The position numbers were made by a program, and so were the translations under genes. The notes under the pieces are model-generated. The model ran no database searches. It saw only the letters and a program-made list of their open reading frames with translations, and was not told where the DNA came from. Shown here piece after piece: positions 1 to 6,684 of a stretch of DNA of 9,542 bases. Position 1 is the first letter of the stretch; every line of letters starts with the position of its first letter. Source of the stretch: Mageeibacillus sp. UBA5770 (GTDB taxonomy: Bacteria; Bacillota_A; Clostridia; Saccharofermentanales; Saccharofermentanaceae); contig DIEQ01000114.1 of NCBI GenBank assembly GCA_002418705.1, forward strand, positions 45,375 through 54,916, read 5' to 3'.

Positions 1-266
1 TCCTGGAAAATCAGATCGGAATATAGACCTTCCCTTTTGAAATTGTCATTCGCAATTTTCCCGAAAACATCTTTCCCAACCTTTGTAACCATAGTCACGT
101 CTCCGCCGGCCCGCTTGGCAGCGACTCCCTGATTGGACCCTTTTCCGCCCGGACCGAGTTTGAACATGGAACCTATGACGGTTTCCCCCTTGACTGGCAG
201 ATGAGGAGCCATTGAAGTCAGATCGACTACAAAACTTCCCAATATACATATTTTTTTATTATTCAT
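1..266 (-). CDS. Ribokinase-like PfkB-family sugar kinase, N-terminal part (cut by window edge)
   Basis: Only the first 88 codons are present; the gene continues beyond base 1. The ATG at 266-264 is preceded by an AGAGGCG ribosome binding site. The protein begins MNNKKICILGSFVVDL and carries the N-terminal PfkB/ribokinase signature GPGGKGSNQ at residues 38-46, followed by an Ala/Gly-rich helix and a TKVGKDVFG stretch. In ribokinases this region forms the sugar pocket, with an Asp after the first strand (D15 here) and GG...N (G40, G41, N45); the enzyme phosphorylates the sugar with ATP. The usual GSxNxD motif reads GSFVVD here, so the Asn is replaced by Val, which may mean a sugar other than ribose. 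It lies 36 nt downstream of the aldo/keto reductase and is probably the next gene of the same operon. The family is clear; the substrate is not. Confidence 0.9.
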   Translation of the reverse strand, partial: MNNKKICILGSFVVDLTSMAPHLPVKGETVIGSMFKLGPGGKGSNQGVAAKRAGGDVTMVTKVGKDVFGKIANDNFKREGLYSDLIFQ

Positions 267-302
267 ATTGAATCGCCTCTGAATGTTGCTTGTATTTTCG
301 GT

Positions 303-1280
303 TCATTTCGCAAATATATCATCAATTCGTGTAAGAATTTCCTTACTTAATACAACATCTCCAGCCGCAGCACTGCTGATTGAATAAGCGGGAGTCCGGC
401 TGCCGACTATAATAGAAGTAACAACAGGATTTGCAATCAGCCAGCCCAGAGAGATTTCAAGAAGCGTATATCCGGTCTCGTTTGCAAGTGCCTGAAGTTT
501 TTCAACTATGACCAATTTATGATCCAATGCTTCCCCGACAATTTCAGGATTCGACAGGCGCATATCCGTTGCCTTAAGCTGCTTATCCCGCCCTTTGAAA
601 AATCTGCCGGATAATACACCCTGGCACAGCGGACTGTAAGGAATAAAGGCCATCCCCTGCTCCTTGCAATAAGGAATAACTTCATCTTCCGACTTATATT
701 CCAGGGGAATCCCACAATAGGATTCACTATTGCGGTCAAAAAGGTTATACAACCCTTGATGGGATGCAATCGGTGCTGTTTTAGCTGCCTGTCGGCATTC
801 TGCTACAGAGAAGTTGGATGCACCAATATATCGGATCTTTCCTTGTTCAACTAAGCGGTTCAACGCGTCCATTGATTCATCAATGGAAATATTCGCATCT
901 GGCCAATGCATCTGATACAAGTCGATACATTCAATATCCAGTCTTTTAAGACTTAACTCAACTTCTTCAAAAATGCTTTTACGCGAAAGATCATTTTTTG
1001 TAGGTCCATCTTTCTCCGACCAGCGCAAACCGCATTTGGTTCCTATAAACACCTGGCTGCGTTTACCGTGGATCGCCTTCCCGAGCAGTACTTCCGATTC
1101 GCCATATCCATAAACCGGTGCAACATCAAAGTAATTGATTCCGCAGTCAATAGCAGTCTCAATCGCACGGACAGAATCAACTGTACTGGCATCGCTCCAA
1201 TTGTATGCGGCTGTCGACCAACAGCCGAATCCGATCACCGATAACTTTTCTGGAATTTGTTTGGTTGTACGATATATCAT
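303..1280 (-). CDS. Aldo/keto reductase
   Basis: A 325-residue NADPH-dependent TIM-barrel oxidoreductase of normal family length. The catalytic tetrad is visible as D52, Y57 (in DVAPVYGYGESE), K82 (GTK) and H125 (QMHW). The IGASNF motif lies mid-protein, and a cofactor-binding VGSR lies at residues 292-295. These enzymes interconvert sugar or other carbonyls and alcohols in the cytoplasm. The start is ATG at 1280-1278, with a GAGGAG ribosome binding site inside the end of the permease gene. The permease stop and this start overlap as TAATG, so translation is probably coupled. Its place between transporter and kinase genes suggests that it oxidises or reduces the imported sugar or a derivative. 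It resembles the general sugar-operon group of this family; the exact substrate cannot be called. Confidence 0.93.
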   Translation of the reverse strand: MIYRTTKQIPEKLSVIGFGCWSTAAYNWSDASTVDSVRAIETAIDCGINYFDVAPVYGYGESEVLLGKAIHGKRSQVFIGTKCGLRWSEKDGPTKNDLSRKSIFEEVELSLKRLDIECIDLYQMHWPDANISIDESMDALNRLVEQGKIRYIGASNFSVAECRQAAKTAPIASHQGLYNLFDRNSESYCGIPLEYKSEDEVIPYCKEQGMAFIPYSPLCQGVLSGRFFKGRDKQLKATDMRLSNPEIVGEALDHKLVIVEKLQALANETGYTLLEISLGWLIANPVVTSIIVGSRTPAYSISSAAAGDVVLSKEILTRIDDIFAK

Positions 1281-2242
1281 TATTTTTTTCTCCTCTTGTC
1301 AAGCAGTACGGCACCAATGATAAGCAGACCAATAACAACCTCCATAATGAAGGCGTTGATTCCCAGCAAGTTTCCACCGTTACGAAGTGTCTGCATAATA
1401 ATTGCGCCAAGCACGGTACCAATGATGGTACCTTCAGCACCGGCTAAGCTCGCTCCGCCAATAACAGCTGATGCGATCGCATCAGTCTCATATCCAACAC
1501 CGCCTGTTGGAACGCCATTACCAAGCCGAGCTGTCATCATAACGCCGGCAATTGCGCACATGAGCGCACTGAAAGTATAAACACCATATGTGGTCAATCG
1601 AACATTTATACCAGACAAACGAGAGGCCTCGATGTTGCTTCCGATTGCATAATTATTTCTTCCGAAAGTTGTGAATTTAAGCATCAGCGCTGTGATGATA
1701 ATCAGAATAATCCATATAAGTGTCAGACCGGGAATACCAAAGTATGATACATTTGCAAAATTCGTGAAAGCTTTGGGAAGTCCCGCAACCATTCGAGCGT
1801 TTGTTGTCAGCATAATGAGTCCGCGCAGGGCAGTATTGCAGCCGAGGGTCGCGATAAACGGCGGTACTTTTCCGTCATAAATAACAATTCCGTTAAAAAC
1901 ACCTACAAGTGTCGACAAGAGAATTGCCAGACCGATTGCAGCCGGTACACTCATACCGCTGGACGACATAAAAGTCGCGCACAGAACGCCGCTGAAACCG
2001 ACAATGGAACCGACAGACAAATCGATACCTGCAGAAATAATGACTACCGTCATACCTAATGCAACAACACCGTTAATGGATGTCTGACGAAGAAGATTTG
2101 AAATATTCTTACCAGACAGGAAATTCGGTGATACTATACTTAATACAATAAACATAAGAACAAGTACGACCACGAGCAGGAGTGCTGTTGATATACTTTT
2201 CTTCTTAAATTCGTTTCTGTTTTTTATAAATTTATCCAGCAT
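1280..2242 (-). CDS. Ribose-type (CUT2) ABC transporter permease
   Basis: A 320-residue, strongly hydrophobic membrane protein of RbsC length. A short basic cytoplasmic N-terminus is followed by the first membrane helix (about residues 20-40). Family landmarks are SPNFLSGKNISNLLRQ, the glycine-rich ISAGIDLSVGSIVGFSG, and the coupling-loop stretch IEASRLSGINVRLTTYGVY, which contacts the ATPase in this family. The C-terminus ends in a basic DKRRKK. The ATG at 2242 has a GGGAGG ribosome binding site, and the gene starts 29 nt after the ATPase stop. Only one permease gene is present, as in RbsABC systems where it acts as a homodimer. It should form the translocation channel for the sugar delivered by the upstream lipoprotein. 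Confidence 0.95.
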   Translation of the reverse strand: MLDKFIKNRNEFKKKSISTALLLVVVLVLMFIVLSIVSPNFLSGKNISNLLRQTSINGVVALGMTVVIISAGIDLSVGSIVGFSGVLCATFMSSSGMSVPAAIGLAILLSTLVGVFNGIVIYDGKVPPFIATLGCNTALRGLIMLTTNARMVAGLPKAFTNFANVSYFGIPGLTLIWIILIIITALMLKFTTFGRNNYAIGSNIEASRLSGINVRLTTYGVYTFSALMCAIAGVMMTARLGNGVPTGGVGYETDAIASAVIGGASLAGAEGTIIGTVLGAIIMQTLRNGGNLLGINAFIMEVVIGLLIIGAVLLDKRRKK

Positions 2243-2271
2243 ACTTTTCCTCCCATAAAACTAATTATGAA

Positions 2272-3786
2272 TCACACGATACCGGAAGCCATACGAACAA
2301 GACGTTCCTCATCCATATAACCATCTTTCTCAAATTCTTCGCGCCCAACAATCCCTATCCTCTTTCCTTCAGACATGACAAGGATACGGTCTGCCAGACC
2401 CATTACTTCAGGCAGATAGGACGACACAATTATGATTGCCGCACCTTTTCGAAGTAGTTCTTCAACCAGATGATAAATCTCAACTTTCGCACCGACATCA
2501 ACACCAACAGTTGGTTCATCAAAAATAAATATATCGCTTTGACACGCAAGCCATTTAGCTACAACCACTTTTTGTTGATTTCCACCGGAGAGGTTACTAA
2601 TTCGCTGCTGGATTGACGGCGTCTTAATTCTGATTTCATTTCGAAAATGTTCGGCGCGTTCTCTTTCCCTTTTGAGATTAATTAAACCTGCACGGCTGAT
2701 TTTTTCATAAGATGCAAGATTAATATTAGTTGCTATTGAAAGATTCATGCCAAGGCCCTGGTGTTTACGATCTTCTGTCAAAAAAGCAATGCCTTTTTGA
2801 ATTGACGATTTGGGGTTATGAATTTTGACATTCTTTCCGTCAATAAGAATTTCACCTTTGTCAAATTTATCCGCCCCTGTTATGCAGCGCATAATTTCAG
2901 TACGACCTGAGCCAATCAATCCATAGAAGCCCAGAATTTCTCCCTTATGAACTGCAAAATTAATGTTATCAAAGACTCCATTTCGCGTTAATTTCTTTAC
3001 CTCAAGGGCAACCTCTCGTGGCTGTGCGTGTTCAATACTAAACATTTCTTCTAATTTTCGACCGACCATCATTGAAATCAATGTATTTTCATCAACGGAA
3101 TTAACAGGTACAGAATCTACATAACCACCGTCTTTGAGTACCGTAACCGTATCGCACAATTCAAAAATTTCTTCCATACGATGCGATATATATATAATTC
3201 CGCATCCTTGTTCTTTGAGATCACGAATAAGTCTAAAAAGGATTCCAACTTCCTCAGTAGCTAATAATGCAGTTGGCTCATCAAAGATAATTACTTTTGC
3301 ATTTTCATGAATGATTTTAGCAATAGAGACCATTTCCTGCATTCCAACGGTAAGATCTTTGACTTTACTGCGCGGATCTACATTGATATTTAATGACTCC
3401 AGTGTTTCTGCTGTCACCTTGTAGACCTTTTTCCACTGAATAACACCATTCTTATATGGTAATTTTCCAAGAAAAAAGTTCTCCCCGACGGATAAATGAG
3501 GTGCCATCATAACGTCCTGATAAACAGCACCAATGCCTAGCGCTTTCGCTTCAGCAGGATTACTGATATGCGTTTGTTTGCCTTCCAGGTACATAGCTCC
3601 GCCGGAATCCATCTGATGTGCGCCGGTCAGAACTTTAATAAGTGTCGACTTACCGGCACCATTTTCTCCAACCAATGCATGAATCTCTCCTGCTCGAACA
3701 GTCAATTTGACATCATTCAGAGCTTTTACACCAGGAAAAGTTTTAGAAACATTTTCAACTCTAATGAGTTCGCGACCAATTTCCAA
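2272..3786 (-). CDS. Ribose-type (CUT2) sugar ABC transporter, double-domain ATPase
   Basis: A 504-residue tandem ATPase, close to E. coli RbsA (about 501). The first domain has Walker A GENGAGKST (40-48), a degenerate signature LTVGMQ (145-150), Walker B VIIFDEP (165-171) and the H-loop ISHRMEE. The second has a degenerate P-loop (GLIGSGRTE), a canonical LSGGNQQ (399-405) and IFIFDEP (419-425); SSYLPEV replaces the H-loop. This asymmetry is typical of RbsA/MglA/XylG proteins, in which one ATP site is weak. The start chosen is TTG at 3786-3784, because an AAGGAGGGG ribosome binding site lies 6 nt upstream. An in-frame ATG at 3828 has no ribosome binding site and would add 14 residues unlike the family. 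It powers the downstream permease from the cytoplasmic face. Confidence 0.95.
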   Translation of the reverse strand: MEIGRELIRVENVSKTFPGVKALNDVKLTVRAGEIHALVGENGAGKSTLIKVLTGAHQMDSGGAMYLEGKQTHISNPAEAKALGIGAVYQDVMMAPHLSVGENFFLGKLPYKNGVIQWKKVYKVTAETLESLNINVDPRSKVKDLTVGMQEMVSIAKIIHENAKVIIFDEPTALLATEEVGILFRLIRDLKEQGCGIIYISHRMEEIFELCDTVTVLKDGGYVDSVPVNSVDENTLISMMVGRKLEEMFSIEHAQPREVALEVKKLTRNGVFDNINFAVHKGEILGFYGLIGSGRTEIMRCITGADKFDKGEILIDGKNVKIHNPKSSIQKGIAFLTEDRKHQGLGMNLSIATNINLASYEKISRAGLINLKRERERAEHFRNEIRIKTPSIQQRISNLSGGNQQKVVVAKWLACQSDIFIFDEPTVGVDVGAKVEIYHLVEELLRKGAAIIIVSSYLPEVMGLADRILVMSEGKRIGIVGREEFEKDGYMDEERLVRMASGIV

Positions 3787-3792
3787 ACTCAA

Positions 3793-3801
3793 CCCCTCCT
3801 T
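3793..3801 (-). promoter_or_regulatory. Ribosome binding site that fixes the ATPase start
   Basis: AAGGAGGGG on the minus strand lies 6 nt before TTG 3786-3784 and inside the longer reading frame that begins at ATG 3828. It therefore supports the TTG as the true start. Confidence 0.75.
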
Positions 3802-3845
3802 TGTGAAACATTTGTGTTTTACTTGCATATTACTGTTACATTCAT

Positions 3846-3880
3846 AAAACTCGGGGAATAGCTTGAGCCATCCCCCGAGT
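3846..3880 (-). terminator. Hairpin between binding-protein and ATPase genes (partial terminator or mRNA stabiliser)
   Basis: On the minus strand, bases 3880-3849 fold into a 14-bp stem. The outer eight pairs are Watson-Crick (ACTCGGGG/CCCCGAGT); the inner six include two G-U pairs; the loop is UCAA. The stem is followed by only three more U residues and then AUG, so the U-tract is short. It sits in the 169-nt gap between the lipoprotein stop and the ATPase start. In many sugar ABC operons such hairpins let the binding protein be made in excess by partial termination or by protecting the upstream mRNA. The structure is clear from the sequence; its role here is inferred. Confidence 0.7.
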
Positions 3881-3955
3881 CTCTCAGCGCTTCAGATGAC
3901 AATATTAATACATGACTCATCAATCATTTTCATAAAGTAGTGCAGATCAAATTCA

Positions 3956-5041
3956 TTATTTCTTGAGTGTATAAGGATCGAGAAGACCTTTGATTGCTTC
4001 ATCGTTCATGTTGGCTGCTGTAACAAGTGTTGCACCGGTATCAACTTTTGCGGGGATTTCCTTGCCCATCAGCTTCTGGAATGCATAGTCAACACCTTTG
4101 TAGCCCATACCATATGGATCCTGAAGAACAAGAGCCTTAATGTTGCCGTCAGTCAGACCAGAAATTTCTTCAGGGTCAGAGTCAAATGCAATGCAAATTA
4201 CACTGTCTGCTACATCAAGCTGTCCGATAACACGGGAAGTACCTGAGCCACCAGTATTGTTGTCAGCAAAAATACCAATAAGGTTGTCGTTTGCAGTCAA
4301 TAGATCTTCTGCAGCACTCATAGCTTTGGTCATATCATTGTCAATGTATCGAGTCTCAAGAACTTCTAAACCAGGGGCGATTTCTGCAATTTTGTCAGCA
4401 AAACCCTGATCTCTGTCTGTAAGTACCTGGACGCCGGCCATCGCAGAAATTACTGCTACTGCCTTGCCGGAGAGATCGTCACCATAAACCGCCTTGAGTT
4501 CTTCAACCATCTTCACAGCTGCCATTCCGCCGCCAACGACGTTATCAGTAGCAAGGAAGGAATCAACTTTGTCCGTCATAACTTTGTTGTCGATTGTAAT
4601 GACCGGGATTCCCTTGGCATATGCTTCCTCGATTGCAGGAACAGTAGCATCAGAACTCGTTGATGCAATTACAATTGCATCAGGGCCAGAAGCAATAACA
4701 TCTTCCAAAATGGAAACTTGCTGATCAATATCAGCTTCAGCTGGAGGTCCATATGTGGTAATATGGACGCGGTCGGGAAATTCAATGCCGTAATTGCTTG
4801 CACCGACCAGGACATATTGCCAAAAATCAGAGCTTGTTGCTTTGATGATGACGGCAATTTCAAACGGGCCTTCTGCGGTTGCTGCAGTCGTATCTGCAGC
4901 AACTGCAGTTGTGTCTTCCGCTGCTGCGGTAGTAACAGCGGCGCCTTTTGTTGTTGTAGTTGTTGTGTCAGCGGTTGAACTGCATGCAGCCAGACTTATT
5001 ACCATGGCAATTGACAGGATCAATGATAGAAATTTTTTCAT
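3956..5041 (-). CDS. Sugar-binding lipoprotein of a ribose-type (CUT2) ABC transporter
   Basis: A 361-residue exported solute-binding protein. The lipoprotein signal peptide is MKKFLSLILSIAMVISLAAC, with lipobox LAAC and the modified Cys at residue 20. A Thr/Ala-rich tether follows to about residue 57. The mature part shows the type I periplasmic-binding (Peripla_BP_4) pattern: FEIAVIIKATSSDFWQYV at its start, YGPPAEADIDQQVSILEDVIASGPDAIVIAS, the hinge-region GIPVITID, and IFADNNTGGSGTSRV, IAFDSDPEE and VLQDPYGMGY in the C-terminal lobe. The ATG at 5041 has a GGAGGAG ribosome binding site. It captures the sugar outside the membrane and hands it to the permease. RbsB-like proteins of this class bind pentoses, hexoses, allose, inositol and other polyols, and the pocket residues do not settle which. 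Confidence 0.94.
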   Translation of the reverse strand: MKKFLSLILSIAMVISLAACSSTADTTTTTTKGAAVTTAAAEDTTAVAADTTAATAEGPFEIAVIIKATSSDFWQYVLVGASNYGIEFPDRVHITTYGPPAEADIDQQVSILEDVIASGPDAIVIASTSSDATVPAIEEAYAKGIPVITIDNKVMTDKVDSFLATDNVVGGGMAAVKMVEELKAVYGDDLSGKAVAVISAMAGVQVLTDRDQGFADKIAEIAPGLEVLETRYIDNDMTKAMSAAEDLLTANDNLIGIFADNNTGGSGTSRVIGQLDVADSVICIAFDSDPEEISGLTDGNIKALVLQDPYGMGYKGVDYAFQKLMGKEIPAKVDTGATLVTAANMNDEAIKGLLDPYTLKK

Positions 5042-5145
5042 GTTTTCTCCTCCGAAGTTTTCATTTTTTTGTTAATTGTTAAATGATTGAATTGATAAGC
5101 ACATGCACAAAATTGATTTTCATCACCCCTTTCGGTTGTATATGC

Positions 5146-6171
5146 TCAAATAATTAATAGTTCCGATCCCATTAATTTCAAATATGGCTGAACAATTGTC
5201 TGAGTTCTCTCCCTGTCAGGGTTTTCAATTCTTTTCAGAAGTAAATTCATCGCACTCGTTCCCATACTGAGCACATCTCTTTCGACGTAGCTGAATTTCT
5301 GAGCGAGAATTTCTATTCCGTCCACTTTATCAAAGCCAATGTACGCTATGTCCTGAGGTATATTCATACCCTTTTCAAATACCGCTGTAAGAAATCCCGC
5401 ACTGCTCGCATTGTTACTGACAAAAAAAGCTGTTGGTCTCACTTTTTCATTTAGCATCTCCTTTGTTTTGCTGTATGAAATGTCTTTGTCAAATTTTCCT
5501 TCAAGAATAAATTTCTTGTGTAAAGTAATATTGTTATCATTAAGAGCTTGCTTATAGCCATAGAACCTTTCACGTCCGATCGAAAGATTAAGGTCGCCTG
5601 CCACAATTCCAATTTTGCGGTGTCCGGCTTTGATTAGAGCTTCGGTGGCCATATATGCACCTTTAAAGTTGTTTGAGTAAACCCCATCAAAATGCATACT
5701 ATCAAACTCGCGGTCTAGTATTACAACAGGGGCTCCTATATCGGAAAGCAAAGTATGGATAACATCGTCGTATTCACTACTCTTGTAATCAATTGCAGGC
5801 GTATATACAAGTCCTCTAACACGTTGTCTGCGTAGGAGCTTTAGTGCTTTCATATCCTTTTCCGCATTGTTGTCCGTATTACAATAGATAAGCGTCAGAT
5901 TGTTTGCGTCAACCACATTAGTTATTCCCTTTAAAATTTCCCCGAAAAACGGGTTGCCTGTTTCCGGAATGACAACGCCAATAGTATCGTTCTCCTGCTT
6001 CGAAAGGTTTCTGGCCGTTGAGGAAGGCGTATAGGAGTTTTCGCGAATGATCTTTTTTACTTTATTCCGTGTTTCTTCACTAACATACCCTGTCGAGTTC
6101 AGCACACGTGATACTGTTGCTTTACTTACATTCGCTAGGTTTGCAATTTCAGATATTGTAATATTTTTCAA
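5146..6171 (-). CDS. LacI-family transcriptional repressor
   Basis: A 341-residue protein of standard LacI/GalR length. The N-terminal helix-turn-helix is at residues 4-25 (ITISEIANLANVSKATVSRV), followed by the hinge segment YTPSSTARNLSK and a type I periplasmic-binding-like sensor domain (TIGVVIPETGNPFFGEIL, VVILDREF, GAYMATEALIKAGHRKIGIV, IAYIGFD). The start chosen is TTG at 6171-6169, because AGGAGGG lies 8 nt upstream. An ATG at 6192 is in frame but has no ribosome binding site, and that longer form would read the ribosome binding site as codons. It is the first gene of the transporter operon and diverges from the hexulose-phosphate genes. It probably represses its own operon through the palindromes at 6425-6436 and 6199-6210, with the imported sugar or its phosphate as inducer. 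Confidence 0.94.
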   Translation of the reverse strand: MKNITISEIANLANVSKATVSRVLNSTGYVSEETRNKVKKIIRENSYTPSSTARNLSKQENDTIGVVIPETGNPFFGEILKGITNVVDANNLTLIYCNTDNNAEKDMKALKLLRRQRVRGLVYTPAIDYKSSEYDDVIHTLLSDIGAPVVILDREFDSMHFDGVYSNNFKGAYMATEALIKAGHRKIGIVAGDLNLSIGRERFYGYKQALNDNNITLHKKFILEGKFDKDISYSKTKEMLNEKVRPTAFFVSNNASSAGFLTAVFEKGMNIPQDIAYIGFDKVDGIEILAQKFSYVERDVLSMGTSAMNLLLKRIENPDRERTQTIVQPYLKLMGSELLII

Positions 6172-6179
6172 TCGTCTTT

Positions 6180-6186
6180 CCCTCCT
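6180..6186 (-). promoter_or_regulatory. Ribosome binding site that fixes the TTG start of the LacI-type repressor
   Basis: AGGAGGG on the minus strand lies 8 nt before TTG 6171-6169. It falls inside the longer reading frame from ATG 6192, which argues against that ATG. Confidence 0.75.
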
Positions 6187-6198
6187 ATTCATTTTTAT

Positions 6199-6210
6199 GG
6201 TACCGGTTTC
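6199..6210. promoter_or_regulatory. Imperfect second LacI-type operator
   Basis: GGTACCGGTTTC has the central CCGG expected of LacI-family sites and is symmetric at 4 of 6 half-site positions. It lies 12 nt upstream of the lacI ribosome binding site, so bound protein could block transcript elongation or a weak local promoter. Its centre is 226 bp from the perfect palindrome at 6425-6436. It also comes close to the CcpA cre consensus, so catabolite control is an alternative. Confidence 0.5.
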
Positions 6211-6424
6211 TTATAAGATAATGCACAAACAAACTCTCTTTACTGCTATATTTTATTGCATATTTCTAAATATTTGCTTGATTTTTTTAGTTTTATTTGT
6301 TTTTGATACCGTTGTTATTGATTTTCCTTATATTTGAAACCTCAGATTCATAATTTCGGGGTTTTCATTGTTATTTTCAATCATTTCAATCAAATATTAT
6401 TCATATTGTCTTCTCTATTCGTGT

Positions 6425-6436
6425 GGAACCGGTTCC
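6425..6436. promoter_or_regulatory. Perfect LacI-type operator palindrome
   Basis: GGAACCGGTTCC is a perfect 12-bp palindrome with the central CG typical of LacI/GalR-family operators. It begins 11 nt after the -10 box of the minus-strand promoter, covering about +5 to +16, where bound repressor would block initiation. Extended by a base on each side it reads TGGAACCGGTTCCC, which also matches seven of the eight fixed positions of the cre consensus TGNAANCGNNNNCA; CcpA binding is therefore possible as well. Confidence 0.75.
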
Positions 6437-6447
6437 CTGTTATGCAC

Positions 6448-6476
6448 ATTGTACTTCCGCCTCCATGCAATGTCAA
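6448..6476 (-). promoter_or_regulatory. Near-consensus housekeeping promoter for the repressor and transporter operon
   Basis: On the minus strand, a perfect -35 TTGACA (6476-6471) is separated by exactly 17 bp from TACAAT (6453-6448). Transcription should start near 6441 and gives a leader of about 270 nt before lacI. The next element is the operator palindrome, so this is a strong promoter held down by a repressor. No equally good promoter was found before the binding-protein gene, so this one may drive the whole operon. Confidence 0.75.
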
Positions 6477-6539
6477 TAAGTATTTAATTATTTTTATACT
6501 CAAATTATAACTGAGTAGGTTCGAGTTTTTTAAGTTTAT

Positions 6540-6588
6540 GGCATACCTGTATCCGTCAGGTCAACAGAATACCTGGCTGACCGGCATA
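6540..6588. repeat. Alternating ACCTG/CAGGT repeats upstream of the hexulose-phosphate synthase gene
   Basis: ACCTG at 6545-6549, CAGGT at 6557-6561 and ACCTG at 6571-6575 allow two mutually exclusive short hairpins. GGTCA (6559-6563) and TGACC (6578-6582) add a further inverted pair, and GGCATA flanks the block on both sides (6540-6545 and 6583-6588). It sits 25-75 bp upstream of the candidate -35 box, a usual place for an activator site. B. subtilis HxlR is known to activate hxlAB from sites upstream of its promoter, but no HxlR gene is in this window. Confidence 0.45.
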
Positions 6589-6612
6589 AGATTTCAGCTG
6601 CACAAAATCAAG

Positions 6613-6641
6613 TTGACTCCAGCACGTTTCTAGCTTAGTTT
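6613..6641 (+). promoter_or_regulatory. Weak promoter candidate for the hexulose-phosphate genes
   Basis: TTGACT (6613-6618) is five of six to the -35 consensus and is followed 17 bp later by TAGTTT (6636-6641), a poor -10. A good -35 with a poor -10 would suit an activated promoter. The leader would be about 35-40 nt. Confidence 0.35.
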
Positions 6642-6673
6642 AATAGTACAAATGGAAAAGTTCGCATAATCAC

Positions 6674-6678
6674 GGAGG
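6674..6678 (+). promoter_or_regulatory. Ribosome binding site that supports the TTG start of hexulose-6-phosphate synthase
   Basis: GGAGG lies 6 nt before TTG 6685-6687. No in-frame ATG lies nearby, and the family's N-terminus (MKLQLALDL) starts exactly at this TTG. Confidence 0.8.
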
Positions 6679-6684
6679 CATATT

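Larger units (their letters stand above)
6172..6684. other. Divergent control region between the LacI-type and hexulose-phosphate genes
   Basis: About 510 bp without a credible gene, very AT-rich at about 6240-6420. It holds the minus-strand promoter (6448-6476), the perfect operator (6425-6436), the imperfect operator (6199-6210), the ACCTG/CAGGT repeat block (6540-6588) and a weak plus-strand promoter candidate (6613-6641). It also holds three copies of TGCACA (6222, 6443, 6599). A still weaker operator-like GATACCGTTGTT lies at 6305-6316. Confidence 0.8.

Noticed and set aside
46..249. Minus-strand open frame of 67 codons at the left edge
   Set aside because: It is a different frame of the ribokinase-like gene, which reads open from 266 to the window edge with clear family motifs.
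4494..5075. Several plus-strand open frames opposite the binding-protein gene, rich in Ser, Val, Cys or Ala
   Set aside because: They mirror the biased codons of the binding-protein gene (the Thr/Ala-rich tether at the right end); no ribosome binding site or family pattern is seen.
6047..6337. Plus-strand open frame of 96 codons over the lacI start and the AT-rich leader
   Set aside because: Its hydrophobic product comes from AT-rich sequence opposite the repressor's N-terminus; it has no ribosome binding site and conflicts with the control sites.
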